The notes under the pieces were generated by a model. The model was not told the origin of the DNA. It made no database searches and was given only the letters and a program-made list of their open reading frames with translations. Of a stretch of 64,000 nucleotides of DNA, positions 9,860 to 21,599 are shown piece after piece. Source of the DNA: Sacculina carcini (Eukaryota > Arthropoda > Thecostraca > Sacculinidae); contig OU696575.1 of the NCBI GenBank assembly GCA_916048095.2, positions 4,001,501-4,065,500 on the forward strand, in the 5' to 3' direction. The position numbers and the translations under genes were made by a program. Numbering within the stretch: the stretch's first letter is position 1; each line of letters starts with the position of its first letter.

Positions 9860-12800
9860 CCCTGCGGTAGGGGGGTTAGAATTCTGCCACCGTAGCTGCC
9901 GCGTGTCGTGAAAGGCGACTAAAGGCTGACATATCTGGTCAGATCTTGATCTGCTACTGGCAACATGTAACCCGGTACATCCAGAGGCATGGTCGTAATG
10001 TCGGCGACTAATCCGGCCTCACTGGCCTATGCCAGTGAGGAGGGTGACCAGACACCCAGCAGGAAGAAATACAAGACCTGTCAAAGGGCGGAGGAGCTGT
10101 TTAGCAGCCAACGGCCATCTGGAAACCCTCCCCCGTCGGATCGGCAAACAGGATCCTGGCCGCTGAGTGTCACGTCACCCGGGGTATAGTGGTGGCATGA
10201 TGCAACAATCGACTTTGACCTGCGCGGCGAACCCCGACGGGACCGCTGTTTGGCTCCTCAACAGTGGAGAGAATGGTCCGACGCCGGCACGGGTGGCCGG
10301 ATAGCGCTCAAGAGGGTCAAGGGTGAGGTGCCTGGTGCTCGAGGGGGTCCCGCCCGGTGATGTGTCCGCCGTTTACAGTGGGGTTGCAGCCGCTGAGTCC
10401 AGGTGAACCAGTGGGGGTTACTGGTCCGGGCGCGGCGCTGTAGCTCCCGCGGACTCGTACCGGGCGGAGCTCGCAGCGAACTCAGGGGTATTCAGTGCCC
10501 GTACAGCGCGCACGGCCACTGGCGTGGCATCCCATGCTGGTTCTGCCCGTTTCCCCAGTGGGACCCGTGCAGAAGTGGGTGGTCGTGTGCGCAGAGCAAA
10601 TACAACCTTTCATGGCTTCAAAACCTTCAACCACCCCAAATGCTGGTCGTCCATCGGGCGATCGGCCACGGCCGCCCAAAGGTGGTTGTACCTTGAGACA
10701 CGACCAGGTCGACACTCGTGTTGCTCCGACTCCGATGGTGTTGGTGTTTGCCAGCACCGATGAAAAAACCAAACTGTCCTCTTTGAACCCGTTCCGTCCG
10801 ATGGACGGTTTCAGAAACATTGGCGACGTGCTTGTCGTGACCAACAGACAACGTGATGGATCTTTGATGGTCGAATACGGCACTGAGACGGCAGCAGCCC
10901 GCGCGATAAAGGCGACCACGTTTCGGTATCGCGTGGGAACGGGCGAAAACAAGCGTTGGGTGAGCACCCCCATCTCGGTGTGTGCGCACTCGACATTGAA
11001 CCAAGCCAGTGGTGTTCTATTCTGTCGTGCGCTAGAGGGCGTAGAGGAGGATATTTGCGACGGATTGGCATCACAGGGTATCATCGGCATGGAGCGCATC
11101 GTCCGACGGCGTGAGTGTAGCGAAGTGACAACGCACTCGTTCTTCCTCAGATTTGACGGTGCTGTTCTGCCGAATGACATCAAGATCGGTGACATCCGTC
11201 AGCGTATCCGTGTCCGCCCCTACGTACCCATCCCAATGCGATGCTACAGATGCCAACGTTTCAGGCATACGAGCTCCCGCTGCAACCGTGCTGAGATCTG
11301 CGGACGCTGCTCATCCGAACGGGACACCGCTGCTGAATGTGAAAATGACTATTTCTGTGCCAATTACAGGAGCAGCGGTCATGCGTCTTCGTCGCGTGAC
11401 TGCCCGGAATGGCTCAATGAGAAGGAGATTCTGGCCATTCGCGCTGCCCAGCGCTGTAGTTTCGGCGAGGCGCATGCTGTGTATCGCAGCTCGCATCCGT
11501 CGTGCCCGTCCTTTGCCGGCACGGTCAAACAATCAGCTCAACCTCCACAGTCTGTCGGCTCGTTTCTGGAAAAGCTGACTGTTGGCGACTTTCTGAAGCT
11601 GGCTGGACGAATGGGTCTCAAGCTGGTCGTACCTGAGGCTGACAACCGTGAAAAAGGATCAACACCGGTTGATCGGCGGCCTGAGGAGGCTGCCGTGCCG
11701 CGGTCGCCAACGGCCGCACCCCAGCGGTTACAGGCGTCCACGGCCCCAGATGGCCGCTCCCCAGCAGCCTGAAAAGGCTGCTGAGCGGCGACATCAGCGG
11801 GTCGCCGATCGGCCGGTCAACCTGCCGACGGACTGTGCTGGCACATATACGCATTGTAGCATGCCATCGGGAAGCATGTCCGCTCTGGACCACAGTCTGC
11901 GCAGTCCCAGTCTGCAGACATCCACGAGCTGGACCGTTGAGAACAGTCTGTATGGGAGTAACCACTTACCTATATGGATCTGTCTCAATGATGTACCTAG
12001 GTTGGGAACACGACCACCGAGATGGAATTTCAAACGAGCTGATTGGGTCCGCTATGATTGCTTGACATTGGAAACTATGGGCAACCCCACACGTCGACCC
12101 AGCGTCGAAGATTTTACTGAGGTCATTGTCACCTGTGCCAAACAGAGGATTCCGCGTACGGCATCGCGTCCCCGGCGGCGTCCTGTTCCTTGTGGACAGA
12201 CGCGTGTTCTGCGGTGTTGCGAGAGCGACGTCATTGCTGGGGTGGCTTCCGGCGCAACAGCACGGCGGCAAACATGATTTGCTTCCGCCACGCTCGCGGA
12301 AAAGCTTGATGGACCTTTCGCGAGGCGAAGCGGGCCTCGTGGATGACCTATGTGTCTAGCATTAATCGGCATAGTCCTATATCCACCGTATAGGACCGTA
12401 TAAAGTTTCCAGCCTCTTGGCGACGGGCGATCTTGATACCCATCACGAAACAGGACAAATCGGATGATCATCCGTCTGACTATCGCCCGATATTGCTGAC
12501 ATCCAGTCTCTGCAAACTGTTTGAGAAAATGGTTTGCAGACGGCTGGTATGGTTTCTGGAACGCGATCGGCTGTTCAATGATGATCAGTGCTGATTTTAC
12601 CAGGTTCGTTCAACGTTGGACCACTTGGTGACCATCGACTCTCGCGTACGTGAACGTTTCATGCGAGTTCAACACGTCGGGGCAATATTTTTTGACATCG
12701 AAAAAGCAACATGTGGAGGTTCGTACACAATTTCCTTTTGCACCGCACATTCTGTGTGCGTGTGGGAAACTCTTTGTCTCGTCCGTTCGATCAGACAGAA

Positions 12801-12870
12801 TGCGTCCCACAGGGTAGTGTGCTCAGCGTGGCCCTTTTTGCCATACCGGTTAGTCGGTTGCCATACCGGT
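9860..12870 (+). mobile_element. I-clade LINE copy 1 (internally deleted)
   Basis: Starts with a leader (about 9860-10490) also present at 51397. It keeps most of ORF1 (10495-11772), then jumps into the middle of the ORF2 endonuclease (about 11838) and to RT pieces, ending around 12870. Compared with copy 2, three blocks are missing: ORF1 end to mid-endonuclease, a stretch before the RT (junction near 12395), and part of the RT palm (junction near 12708). It is non-functional. Confidence 0.8.
10495..11772 (+). CDS. LINE ORF1 protein with zinc knuckles (copy 1)
   Basis: Open frame of up to 425 codons. The central part has an RRM-like Gag fold region of I/Jockey ORF1 proteins. At about residues 249-305 there is a Cys cluster: CYRCQRFRHTSSRC is a full CX2CX4HX4C knuckle, followed by CGRC...C and a third degenerate CANY...H...C. 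ORF1p binds element RNA into an RNP. The true start is uncertain because the N-terminal 50 codons are low-complexity. The frame closes at a TGA just before the deletion junction, so the C-terminus probably differs from the ancestral one. Confidence 0.7.
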   Translation: MPVQRARPLAWHPMLVLPVSPVGPVQKWVVVCAEQIQPFMASKPSTTPNAGRPSGDRPRPPKGGCTLRHDQVDTRVAPTPMVLVFASTDEKTKLSSLNPFRPMDGFRNIGDVLVVTNRQRDGSLMVEYGTETAAARAIKATTFRYRVGTGENKRWVSTPISVCAHSTLNQASGVLFCRALEGVEEDICDGLASQGIIGMERIVRRRECSEVTTHSFFLRFDGAVLPNDIKIGDIRQRIRVRPYVPIPMRCYRCQRFRHTSSRCNRAEICGRCSSERDTAAECENDYFCANYRSSGHASSSRDCPEWLNEKEILAIRAAQRCSFGEAHAVYRSSHPSCPSFAGTVKQSAQPPQSVGSFLEKLTVGDFLKLAGRMGLKLVVPEADNREKGSTPVDRRPEEAAVPRSPTAAPQRLQASTAPDGRSPAA

Positions 12871-12978
12871 TGCGATGCCGGTTAGTCAGGGCGGCAAAAA
12901 ACCGGCCCCTCAGCAGGCTTCCAAGCCAGCAGAGCGGTCGTCTCCGAACCGGCGAACCGGAAATCCGGAGACTGGACG

Positions 12979-13239
12979 GTGGTTCAACACAAGAGCCGCC
13001 GTTCGGTCAAGTCAGCCTCGCCGAGGAGTGACCGGCGAGCATCTCCCGGTCACAAAGCGAGCGCGGTCCGTGCATCTCCGCGCTCGGCGGTTGCTTGCGC
13101 ACCGCCTTCCGCACACGACGGAGCGACTCCCACCACTGCCATGGAGGTGGAGAGTTCCTCTAAGCGGAAGCTCTCGGCCTCTCCAAGTGGGTCCCCACCT
13201 GACGCGGAGAGAGGACGATCGGCCAAGCGATGCGATTAG
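12979..13239 (+). pseudogene. LINE ORF1 C-terminal tail (copy 2)
   Basis: Basic, Ser/Pro-rich tail ending AERGRSAKRCD then TAG. It follows a frame change from the segment starting at 12875, which resembles the end of copy 1 ORF1 (APQQ...AERS). ORF2 begins about 86 bp downstream. Confidence 0.6.
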
Positions 13240-13324
13240 GTACCTGTGCTACCTGGTTTTTAGTGTATATGTGCCTTTTTAACGGGAGTATTTATATGTA
13301 TTTTATTCTATTATATTTATTTTT

Positions 13325-14850
13325 ATGTCCATTTTACAATGGAATATTAGAGGTATTAGACCGAATTTTAATGATTTACTGTATATTTTACACTCCCGAC
13401 AACCATCGATTTTAGCAATACAAGAGACTAAGCTTTTAACTTCTTCGTATTTTAGTATTCAGGATTTTAATGTTTTTAGGTATGATAATCCCAGCTCGAC
13501 TATAGCCCACGGCGGGGCTATGCTGGCTATTCGCACCAGTTTACCCTGTCGCCGCCTGCATATTCAGTCAGATTCGCAGGTGGTTGCGGTTCGGTGCTGG
13601 CTGGGTGGTAGGGAGGCGAGTGTGTGCTCATTGTACCTGCCGCCTGGTCGCCCGTTCCCAAGGGCTGACGTCGAGTTTTTAATCAGTTCTCTTTAACCCC
13701 CTTTTTATGTTTTGGGCGATTTTAATGCTCACAGCCCTTTTTGGGGTTGTGATGCATATTGTAGCCGTGGTTTTACTATGGAGGATATTTTAACTGTATT
13801 AGATATAGGTATTTTAAACACAGGCACATATACGCATTGTACCATGCCATCGGGAAGCATGTCCGCTCTGGACCTCAGTGTGTGCAGTCCCAGTCTGCAG
13901 GCATCTACGAGCTGGACCGTTGAGAACAGTCTGTATGGGAGTGACCACTTCCCTATATGGATCTGTCTCAATGAGGTACCTAGGTTGGGAACACGACCAC
14001 CGAGATGGAATTTCAAACGAGCTGATTGGGTCCGCTATGATTGCTTGACACTGGAAGCCATGGGCAACCCCACACTTCGACCCAGCGTCGATGATTTTAC
14101 TGAGGCCATTGTCACCTGTGCCAAACAGAGCATTCCGCGTACGGCATCGCGTCCCCGACGGCGCCCTGTTCCTTGGTGGACAGACGCGTGTTCTACGGCG
14201 TTGCGAGAGCGACGTCGTTGTTGGGGTCGCTTCCGGCGCAACAGCACGGTGTCAAACATGCTTTGCTTCCGCCACGCTCGCGCAAAAGCTCGACGGACCT
14301 TTCGCGAGGCGAAGCGGGCCTCGTGGGTGTCCTATGTGTCTAGCATTAATCGGCATTGTCCTATATCCACCATATGGGACCGTATAAAGCGCATCTCTGG
14401 TAAGTACCATCCCAATCCACTGCCTTCTCTGAAGATCATTGGGGTGGACTTGATTAATCCGGAGCAGGTTGCTGACGAAATTGGCCGATATTTAGCGGAG
14501 CGCTGTTGTGCAAACGTAGACGACCCTGTTTTTGCAGCGATCAAACAGCAGTGCGAGAGATCACCCGTTGATTTCTCCACCAACTGTCAGCTGCCAATCA
14601 ATAGCGATTTTTCTGTAGCTGAGCTGAGAACTGCCTTGCGATCGCTTCGCGATGTGGCTGAAGGCCCCGATGAGGTTCACAACCTCATGCTGAAACACCT
14701 GTCGCCGGCTGTGCTGTCTACCCTGCTGCAGGTCTTCAATGATCTGTGGAGTGGTGGGCAGTTTCCAGCCTCCTGGCGACGGGCCATCGTGATGCCCATC
14801 ACGAAACAGGACAAATCGGGCGATCACCCGTCTGACTATCGCCCGATATA
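13325..14850 (+). pseudogene. LINE ORF2: endonuclease and pre-RT region (copy 2)
   Basis: APE-type endonuclease begins at 13328 (ILQWNIRGI, then IQETKL) and is broken by a stop at 13694-13696. It resumes in another frame at 13712 with GDFNAHSPFWG (catalytic Asp-Asn) and SALDLS...SDHFPI (the terminal SDH motif). The region then runs into the RT with SGDHPSDYRPI and ends at a TAG at 14848-14850, where related LINEs have an open codon. The endonuclease nicks target DNA for target-primed reverse transcription. Confidence 0.85.
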
Positions 14851-15691
14851 GCTGACCTCCAGTCTCTGCAAGCTGTTTGAGAAAATGGTTTGCAGATGGC
14901 TGGTATGGTTTCTTGAACACGGTCGGCTGTTTAATAATGCTCAGTGCGGATTTCGCCAGGGTCGCTCAACGTTAGACCACTTGGTGACCATCGACTCTCG
15001 CGTACGTGAAATTTTCACGCCAGGTCACCACGTCGGGGCGATATTCTTTGACATTGGAAAGGCATATGACACCACATGGCGACATGGAATTCTTCGCAAA
15101 CTGCATCGCTGTGGTGTCAGAGGCAACATGGGGAGGTTCGTACACAATTTCCTTTTGCACCGCACATTCTGTGTGCGTGTGGGGAACTCCCTGTCTCGTC
15201 CGTTCGATCAGGCAGAAGGCGTTCCACAGGGTGTGCTCAGCGTGGCCCTTTTTGCCATAATGATCAACGACATTGACAATCATTTGCCTCCCTCGATTGC
15301 ACGGTCTCTATTTGTGGACGACTTCGCCGTATGGTGTTCTTCGCGCAGTACTGTTGCTGTCCAGCGTCAACTGCAGCTGGCGGTGAATAAAATAGAGACT
15401 TGGGGAACGCGTAACGGCTTCCGCTTCTCGACGTCCAAAACGGTCGGTGTACACTGCTGCCGCCGTCTAGGTGCCTGCCCTGACATGTAAGTGGAATTGT
15501 ACGGCAGTGCTGTCTCATTTCAACGCACGGTTCGGTTTTTAGGGGTCACGTTGGACTCGCGCTTGACCTACACCGACCATATTTCACAGCTGAGAACCAC
15601 ATGTCTAAAGGCACTGAATGTGCTGAAGACTGTTTCCCGCATGCGGTATGGAGCAGATCGACAGTCCCTTCTCCTTCTGTACCCCTCGTAG
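14851..15691 (+). pseudogene. LINE ORF2: reverse transcriptase (copy 2)
   Basis: Continues after the stop with CGFRQGRSTLDHL, FFDIGKAYDTTW (palm A), a VPQG box and SLFVDDFAVWCS, where FVDD is the catalytic motif. The VPQG box lacks one codon that copy 1 retains (GSVLS versus GVLS). A stop at 15488-15490 precedes the thumb (FLGVTLDSRLTYTDHI), which stops at 15691. Confidence 0.85.
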
Positions 15692-16985
15692 CATCGTATA
15701 TGATCTGGCTTCGGAGTCAGCAAAAAGCCGTTTGAATATCGTACACCACGCAGGGATACGCATTGCCACCGGCGCGTTTCGCACGTCGCCAATCGTCAGC
15801 CTCCTTGTTGAGGCTGATGAGGCTCCGCTGGCGCTCCGTCGTCAAGAGCTGGGCATGCGTTATTCTTGCAAGCTGGCAAGCACCCATGAAAACCCCGCGT
15901 ATGACGTGGTATTTTCCCAGCATGTGCCTGAGCAGCAGCACCTTCCAGGACCTCAGTGTTCTGTGCTGTCTTGCAGCAAAATGAAGGCACTGCTGGAGTC
16001 ATACGGGATGGGTGCTAACGACGTCCTCAGACAAGAATACACGGCGGAGTCACCCTGGGAATTGGTCACACCCGAGGTTGACGTCTCGCTAGCAGCTCTG
16101 CCGAAACACCGTACAGTGCCCAGTGAGCTTCGCTCAAACACACTGGAGCGAATTCATTCTTACGGACGGTATACTGCCGTGTACACTGATGGATCTAAGT
16201 CGGGCAGTGGTGTGTGTTGTGCGTTTGTAAGTGGAGGTACGTGCCGCTCGAGCACGCTGCCACCGAGCGCCTCTATTTACACGGCTGAACTTCACGCTAT
16301 CCTGCTGGCCCTGGTTTTTATTCGCTCATCTTCTTTTTCAGTGTTTTTAGTTTTATCTGACTCCCTCAGTGCTTTAACTTCATTATCGTCTTTCTCCTTA
16401 CATCCTCTAATACAGATGATTTTTATCTCTCTTGACATCATCCACCACCAGGGCAAGCGTGTAAATTTCTGCTTCATTCCGGCCCATATCGGTATTTTGG
16501 GCAACGAGCGAGCTGACAGAGCCGCAAAAAGAGCTGCTGAACGAGACTTTTATTCGTTTTATTTTAACTTTCCCATTCCGTATTCGGACTTTTATCCTAT
16601 CATCCATCGTTTTATCCGTTCTCGTTGGCATCTCTCCTGGGACGAATGTGGTGCTAATAAACTAAAAGCAGTGAAGCCCGAAATTGGACATTGGATGTGC
16701 TCTTATCGCCGGAAGAGGTCCGAGGAGGTGGCACTCTGTCGTCTGCGTGTGGGTCACATGTACGACACGCATCGCCATCTTCTACTCGGACAACCTGAAC
16801 CCACGTGCAGCGCATGTAATGCACGTTTCTCCGTGCAACACATCCTGGTGGAATGTCCATCATTCTCAGAGGCGCGTCAACGCTGTCTTGGATCCGTTCG
16901 GACTATTGTCGAGGTTCTAGGACAGGAGCAGTCGGCGGTCATTGATGGCCGCCTTTTTTTAGTTTTTACGGCTTTTGCCTTTTAG
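15648..16985 (+). pseudogene. LINE ORF2: RNase H and C-terminal Cys region (copy 2)
   Basis: In a shifted frame, a long open stretch carries an RNase H domain: YTDGSKSGSG (first Asp), YTAELHAILLAL (Glu), SDSLSAL (Asp) and PAHIGILGNERADRAAK (final Asp). A terminal CRLRVGHMYDTH...CSAC...H...C cluster is typical of I-clade ORF2. It stops at 16983-16985, followed by the 3' UTR. Confidence 0.85.
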
Positions 16986-17166
16986 ATTTATTTATTGAGT
17001 TTTATGTCTTGACTTTCACATTCATTTTGTTCAGTATCACACTTATTTATTTCATAATTTCATTCCTCATGTCCACCATTTTAGGGTGTTTTGGCTGTAA
17101 TTAGACTGGGTGCCGTATGGTCCCAGAGGCCGGTGCACCCCATAAACACAAATATCGAATCGAATC

Positions 17167-17610
17167 GAGGTGGCTCTCTGTCGTCTGCGTGTGGGTCACA
17201 CGTACGACACACATCGCCATCTTCTACTCGGACAACCTGAACCCACGTGCAGCGCATGTAATGCACGTCTCTCCGTGCAACACATCCTGGTGGAATGCCC
17301 ATCATTCTCAGAGGCGCGTTAACGTTATCCTGGATCCGTTCGGACTATTGACGAGGTTTTTGGGCAGGAGCAGTCGGCGGTCATTGAGGGCCGCATTTTT
17401 GAATTTTTACGGTTTTTACCTTTTATAATTATTTATTGAATTTTCATTATTGACCTTCACATCCATTTATTTCACCATCACCCTCATGTATTTCATTGTT
17501 CCATACTTCATAGTCATTATTTAAGGTACTTTAGGTTTAAATAGACGGGGGGGTGCCGTAGGGTCCTAGAGGCCGGTGCACCCCAAAACGCAAATAAACA
17601 AATTAACAAA
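17167..17610 (+). mobile_element. I-clade LINE copy 3, 3' fragment
   Basis: Begins exactly after the tail of copy 2 with sequence homologous to about 16727 onward (Cys region). It has its own 3' UTR and conserved end GAGGCCGGTGCACCCC, then an A-rich tail (AAATAAACAAATTAAC). It is a head-to-tail 5'-truncated copy. Confidence 0.85.
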
Positions 17611-17689
17611 CAAACGTTGGTACAATAAAGTCTTAGACTAACGCGTTCCTTGTTCGTGCCGTAGTCGTTTGATCGTCCGGCGCCGGTGT

Positions 17690-18850
17690 GTCCCTATTGT
17701 TCACTGTGGTTTCTGGCAGACCGGATCTCTTCTAGTTTGACATCCACTCTATGCAGATCAGCGGGGCCGTCCACTATCACCGGGCGTCTTCTGTCTTTGT
17801 ACCATACCACGAGGCGCCCGTCCCTGGTGGAAACGTTCTGGACCTCGTCTTCGCCGTCGTCTCCGTCTTCGCCTCGATAATTTTTTTCATTGCCACTCGT
17901 GTTCTAGTGAGTTCCTCGTTAACATATACTCTTCTTCCTTTGTTTTTGAGCTCTCGCTTCCTCTTCAGGACTTGAAGGTGCTTTTTGGCTCGGCAGAATC
18001 TCACGATGACAGGCCTGTTGCTGTTGTTGCCGTCCCCAAATCTTTTCACCGTCCTATATGTGCAGAATATATCTTGATGCGTCAGCTCAACACCCTTATT
18101 GCTCGCCAAATCGATCACTTTCCTCTCCAGCTGTTCCTCGTTTTCGCTCTCACTCTCGTCTAGTCCAATTATTCGGATGTCGTCTCATCTGACCATTTGA
18201 TCAATTTTGTCGTTCTTGTGTTCGAAGTGCGACTGCAACATGTTTGCCTCTTCGGAGCTATTTTTATCTCCTGCATCAGAGGTTTGACGGCCTCCGCCAC
18301 GGCGGTGGTTACAGCCACCGTGATTACTTGCGTAATCGCAGGTATGGTGGCTATCACATACTTTGCTGTCTTCGACAAACCCTTGCTGCTCTCCAGTTTG
18401 CCTTTATTAGCTTCATTCATGACACATTTCACTGTGTTTACCACTAGCTCGTCGAGGCTTGGTTGATCACTCATATTGATACTTCACGTTAAGGTGAACA
18501 CAAGGTCAGGAGCACAATCTTACACAACCGCACGCAACTGCAACACAAACAAAGTGTGTGTGTGTACGTGGGAGTGTGATTGTGTCTGAATTGTTGTATG
18601 CGCGGTAGGATAAGAACGCCAAGCAATCATTTGTTTGTACGCCTCCTCCACCCGATGATTTTCCAACAGATAATACTCCAGAGCTGTTCTCTTCAAGCTG
18701 ACCGCAATCTCGAGCATCATCAGACACATAATCTTGAGCTGTCGGTTGAGCCTCTCGCCTGTCGCTTGTGCCTGAGTAGCCAGATTACATGTAGACACTA
18801 GATTATATGCCGTCAGTATTGTGTTATTAGGCAAACAACAGCAAGGCAAG
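17690..18850 (-). mobile_element. CR1-type LINE 5' fragment with ORF1
   Basis: The minus strand carries ORF1 only: N-terminus MSDQPSLDELVVNTV (18474 down to 18169), then in another frame an RRM/transposase-22-like part (18118-17777) with NRPVIVRFC and GRRVYVNEEL. Such ORF1 proteins bind LINE RNA. Sequence 18475-18850 is the probable 5' UTR. ORF2 is absent because the copy is cut near 17640-17690 at its 3' side, the opposite of ordinary 5' truncation. Confidence 0.6.
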
Positions 18851-20129
18851 CAATTTTAATAGCAATAGACAATACGTACGTAACTCCAGTCAATATCTCC
18901 TATCTCGGCTGTATCCCACAATAACTACAGAATAATGCAAACTCAGCGGACACCAAACATCACCAACACAATCCCCCACGTCTCCCCCTGTCTCCCCAAA
19001 ATCACCATTTTCCCACACCAATGTAAATATTATAATCCCCATAAACATAGTGATGTCAGACGAACATCCCACAGTGAGGGTACCTGATTTTCGCGAAATG
19101 CGATGTAGCGCTTAAGATTTCGACAGGTTCCACGATTGTCAGATTTCGAAACACGATTGAATTTTCTGAGAAAAGCTGGACCTCCCACCAGCCAGCTTGG
19201 AAGCGAATATCCGCTGCCTGATCTGCGAGGAAAACCAAGCAAACGGTCATGAGGTGTTACATTAGTCGCTATATAACGACACCATTCTGCCGGTGGAAAT
19301 TACGTAGTTCAGATGACGTAAATTGAGAGCCTCTGTCACTGTGCACAGGGTCAGGACAGCCAAATATCGTAGACAAATTTTGTAGGCAGCTGATAACAGT
19401 ATGAACTGATATATCCGAACAGGGGTATACAAACGGATTTATCGTGTACTCGTCCACGATTACTAGAAGGAAACGGTTTTCATTGACAGACGGCTTAGGG
19501 CCAACTAAACGCCTGATGTAGCTCCTTAAGAGAGACTGGCTGGTTCGAAGCACACGTCCTTGACAGAGTGTCAGCTGGAGAGTTCATGGTGCCTGGACGA
19601 TATTATATTTCAAAACAGTGGTTAAGTATTTATAGGCGCCATCTTAGAATTTTGTCATTCTTCACATGATTCTTTAGCTGTGTGTTGAATATGTATGAAA
19701 CTGCCTGTTGATCAGTCACTATGCTAAATGTTCTTCCTAGCAGGAGATCACGCCACTTTCTCACACTTTCAACGCTGGCTGCAGCCTCTCTTTCGACGAC
19801 TAAATATTTTCTTTCGGCGTGGGACAGGGTACGCGAGAAGAATGCCACCGGTATTCCGCACTGAGAAAGAATAGCCGCTAGTGCTGAATCAGATGCATCA
19901 GTTTCTAACATGAAGGGAGCTTCATCGTCGATAGCGGTCAATGCTGCTCTACTGATTCCTTCGTTTAGGCTCTGAAATCTTCCTATTGCATCTTTGGTCA
20001 TTGAAAAGCTTTTCACACGTAGTAGCAGTGATATCCTCGAAGATAAATTAGCGATCCATGATGAATAATAAGAAAACAGCCCAATGACCCTTTTCAGTTA
20101 TTTGTAGCAGATGGGTATCGGCATTTCTC

Positions 20130-20149
20130 TAAGAGGCGTACGCCTCTTA
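20130..20149. repeat. 20-bp perfect palindrome
   Basis: TAAGAGGCGTACGCCTCTTA reads identically on both strands. It overlaps the left boundary of the MITE by one base. Confidence 0.97.
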
Positions 20150-20928
20150 AGCCGCGGTCACACGAGGCGAAATGTTGGCCTAGCCAACTGTTGGCTTGCA
20201 GCGGACAGTCGTTGGCTAGGCCAACAATTGGCTTGTGAGTGGTCACACGAGGCCAGTAATTGTCCAAGCCAATTGATGTGGTGCGTAATACGTCGGTGTG
20301 GTTTATTTCGCTCTCCTGATTTTTTATGCTCTCCCTTTGAATTTTGATTTAATCCAGGTGTATTCTCGAATGTACGGATCATAAATATATTATGATCATA
20401 CAATATACAGAGTTTAAAAATCTTCAACAGCTTTTATATCTTTACATATTGATATATTTATCAATTTTTAATCTAGTAATGTATCAAACATTAAAATAAA
20501 TGATACAAATATTATATTAGATATTCCACCTCATCATAATAAAGTTGCCAAAATAATACGAACACAAAAACATGCTCGTACAACACATCACAGGCTCTCA
20601 AACTGAGTTGAATTCACTGCACGCGTTGCTTCAGCGCCATGTGGTGAAAAACGGAGTATCGAATATTTGCCTTGCGCTTGAATTCTATCATTTTCAGTGG
20701 GACAATGCGCGTTCATTCCACGGCAACGTAGCGCCCTCTTGAGGCAAGCGGCTGAAATGCAGGCCAAAAGTAGCAAAAATGCAGGTCAATCGTTGGCTTG
20801 AAAAGTTGAACATGTTCAACTTCGGTTTTCGGGACAATTGCTGGCCAAGCCAACGATTGGCTTGCCAACAGTTGGCCTCGTGTGACCACTCGACCAAGCC
20901 AACAATTGGCCTCGTGTGACCACGGCTT
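20149..20928. mobile_element. TTAA-type MITE or foldback element
   Basis: Terminal inverted repeats: left AAGCCGCGGTCACACGAGGC (20149 on) and right end ACGAGTGT-class complement (20906-20928), with two mismatches in 23 bp. Both ends also carry inverted subrepeats of TTGGCTTGGCCAAC-like words and a second copy of the GGTCACACGAGGCC box. TTAA precedes it and TTTA follows, consistent with a decayed TTAA target duplication (piggyBac or Kolobok style). No transposase; inserted in Gypsy A. Confidence 0.75.
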
Positions 20929-21599
20929 TAGGATCTGGCGTGACGCGACTCTTCAATCCGGTGTCCGAGGAAATCCAATTTAGTGATGTTATATTCACAC
21001 CTGTCTATATTTAGTTGAATATTGAGCTGACTGGCGATATTCTCGAATGCTTTCACCCTCGACAATAGCTTTTCTTGATTACTACCGCCAATGTATCATC
21101 AATATCATCAATGTACACATCAATGTACCGTTTAAATCATATTCCTCGATTATTTTATTCATGATGCGTTGAAAGACTGCCACAGAATTCGTCAGACCAA
21201 ACGGTAGCCGGTTAAAATGATATCATTCGCCTTCAGCTTCAAATGCTGTGAAAAAATTTTCGTCGTCTCTGATCGGTCACTGATGATATGTGTGCTTCAA
21301 GTCTAGTTTTGTGAAGATCTTGTGCTTTGATGGCTTTAGGATGATCTCATATATTTTTGGCATGAGATATGCATCTAGCAGAGTGTATCTGTTTATGGTG
21401 GTAGAACAGTCTATGCCAAGTCGTTTTTTGTGACTCTCATTGCTGATGACTAGGACTTGAGCACGCCATGGTGAATTTGATTTCTCTATAACACCATCTC
21501 GTAATACATTTTCAACCTCAGATTTGATGAATGCTCTATCAGGTAATGAATATTTCCGACTCTTCGATGATATTGGCCGTCAATTTGAAGTGACAATTT

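Larger units (their letters stand above)
12871..17166 (+). mobile_element. I-clade LINE copy 2 (ORF1 tail, ORF2 EN-RT-RNase H)
   Basis: 5'-truncated within ORF1 and abutting copy 1. It contains the ORF1 C-terminus, the full ORF2 domain set and a 3' UTR ending GAGGCCGGTGCACCCC plus a short tail with repeated TCGAA (17150-17166). The domain order EN-RT-RNase H-Cys cluster is that of I-clade non-LTR elements. Several stops and frameshifts make ORF2 inactive. Confidence 0.85.

Noticed and set aside
10482..11195. 237-codon minus-strand frame opposite LINE ORF1
   Set aside because: Shadow frame of the GC-rich ORF1 on the plus strand; no motif.
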